Part shown: positions 5,757 to 6,647 of the stretch, piece by piece | Position numbering within the stretch: the stretch's first letter is position 1 | Layout of the letters: every line of letters starts with the position of its first letter | Assembly: GCA_022565075.1 (NCBI GenBank) | Contig: JADFKG010000115.1 | Span: 1-6,647, forward strand | Origin: Chloroflexota bacterium | Lineage (GTDB): Bacteria; Chloroflexota; Dehalococcoidia; SM23-28-2; RBG-16-64-32 | Direction: 5' to 3' | DNA: 6,647 bases | The notes under the pieces: model-generated | What the model saw: only the letters and a program-made list of their open reading frames with translations | Database searches by the model: none | Told to the model about the DNA's origin: nothing | Position numbers and translations under genes: made by a program

Positions 5757-6647
5757 CGACGGACGCCTCCTGCAGCTGGAGACCAAAGTTGGCGTCGTAC
5801 AGCTGCTGCACGCGCGCCAGTTCGTCTTCGGTGAGAGGCGCCACGTCGGCGGCCTCGACGAACTCGACGAGCTGCTCTTCGTTGTAGATGTTCGGCAGCG
5901 TGGAGGCGATCGCCGGCGAGGCCAGTAGCCACTGCAGCGCGGCCTGTCCGATCGTGCGCCCCGTCCCTTCCGTGAGGAACGCCAGCTGGTCGACCTTCTG
6001 CAGGCCCTCCACCAGCCATTCGCGCTTGCGGTGGCTGCGGTGGTCCGACTTGTCGAACTTCGTGTCCAGCGTGTAGTTGCCCTCGAGCAGGCCGGACGAG
6101 TGCGTGACGCGGCAGATAACACCGACGCCCTTCGCCTCGCAGGCCTCGGTCAGCCGCCGTCCGGGCTCTTGCTCGAGCAGGTTGTATATCTGGTGCAGAC
6201 CAACGATATCGCGGTCGCGGATCACGGCCAGCCCCTCGTCCTCCCAGCCGATCGCCGGGCCCAGCGCCGCGCCGTAGTGCCGGATTTTACCCTCGGACTT
6301 CAGGTCCTCAAGCGTCGCGAACAGCTCATCGCTCTCGATCGCCGTCGTGCGCGGGTTGTGCATCTGGTAGAAGTCGATGTAGTCCGTGTCCAGGCGCTTC
6401 AGGCTCTCCTCGCAGGCGAAGCGCACGAACTTCGGCGACCAATCGTGCGGCCGCTCCTGCTGGCCGCGCCGTTCCGGGTTGTTGTACCAGTCGTATCCGA
6501 ACTTCGTGGCGATGACGATCTCGTCGCGCTCTTGGCCAAGCGCGTCGGCGAGCAACGTCTCGCCCTTGCCGTTGCCATAGGTATCGGCGGTGTCGAAGAA
6601 GTTGACGCCGAGTTCATGCGCCCGCCGCAGCAGGCCGATGCCGACGG
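5749..6647 (-). CDS. Aldo/keto reductase, N-terminus beyond window
   Basis: 298 codons are visible; roughly the first 30-40 residues lie beyond the right edge. The protein is an NAD(P)H-dependent aldo/keto reductase with a TIM-barrel fold. All four catalytic-tetrad residues are present: Asp and Tyr in FFDTADTYGNGKGE, Lys in IATKFGY, and His in DFYQMHNP. The C-terminal cofactor region shows IASTLPNIYNEEQLVEF and the terminal helix region ends in ASVGE. The substrate cannot be told from sequence. The frame is open to the edge, so the TTG codon at 6555 is internal and not the start. The TGA stop at 5751-5749 overlaps the GTG start of the heme-Rieske gene by 8 nt, which indicates one transcript and possible translational coupling. 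No frameshift or missing residue is seen in the visible part. Confidence 0.93.
   Translation of the reverse strand, partial: VGIGLLRRAHELGVNFFDTADTYGNGKGETLLADALGQERDEIVIATKFGYDWYNNPERRGQQERPHDWSPKFVRFACEESLKRLDTDYIDFYQMHNPRTTAIESDELFATLEDLKSEGKIRHYGAALGPAIGWEDEGLAVIRDRDIVGLHQIYNLLEQEPGRRLTEACEAKGVGVICRVTHSSGLLEGNYTLDTKFDKSDHRSHRKREWLVEGLQKVDQLAFLTEGTGRTIGQAALQWLLASPAIASTLPNIYNEEQLVEFVEAADVAPLTEDELARVQQLYDANFGLQLQEASVGE
5766..5770 (-). promoter_or_regulatory. Shine-Dalgarno site deciding the heme-Rieske gene start
   Basis: GGAGG on the minus strand lies 9 nt before the GTG at 5756 and inside the coding end of the aldo/keto reductase gene. It is the best ribosome site in this part of the window and supports the GTG start over the much longer reading of the same frame that runs through the reductase. 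Confidence 0.7.

Noticed and set aside
5757..6122. N-terminal extension of the heme-Rieske frame into the reductase gene
   Set aside because: The extension translates to Ser/Arg-rich sequence with no family similarity and overlaps the well-conserved reductase. The GTG with GGAGG at 5756 is a better start.

Overview
The window is high-GC bacterial chromosomal DNA with short intergenic gaps and three tRNA genes that each encode their own CCA end. The mix of genes points, as inference only, to a high-GC lineage such as Chloroflexota. The clues are a lipoprotein with a run of aspartates straight after the lipidated Cys, a chlorite-dismutase-family protein of the short-loop type, and a lipoprotein-anchored amidase. 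No marker in the window fixes the phylum. There is no CRISPR array, insertion sequence, phage gene or recombinase.

Left part (1-2042). A gene entering from the left edge on the minus strand encodes a J-like domain that lacks HPD, followed by a membrane region that runs off the window. Next come tRNA-His(GTG) on the plus strand with its own promoter, a strong hairpin that can serve as a two-way terminator, and a full-length MgtE-type Mg2+ channel/transporter on the minus strand. The leader upstream of mgtE carries an 11-bp perfect inverted repeat overlapping a possible promoter.

Middle part (2208-3668). tRNA-Arg(TCG), with a near-consensus promoter, is followed by a 78-residue protein with two membrane segments. 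A possible 47-residue minus-strand ORF converges on it with overlapping stop codons. Then comes a minus-strand lipoprotein with nine consecutive Asp residues and a reduced Cu/Zn-SOD/CHRD-like domain, and tRNA-Ser(TGA) with a near-consensus promoter.

Right part (3712-6647). Three minus-strand genes form a likely operon: an aldo/keto reductase (N-terminus beyond the right edge), a chlorite dismutase/coproheme decarboxylase-family protein fused to a C-terminal Rieske [2Fe-2S] domain, and a lipoprotein Amidase_3 N-acetylmuramoyl-L-alanine amidase. The reductase stop codon overlaps the GTG start of the heme-protein gene, which suggests translational coupling. The heme-Rieske fusion is the most unusual item here. 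It keeps the expected coproheme decarboxylase residues and a complete Rieske ligand set, so it could couple heme chemistry to electron transfer.
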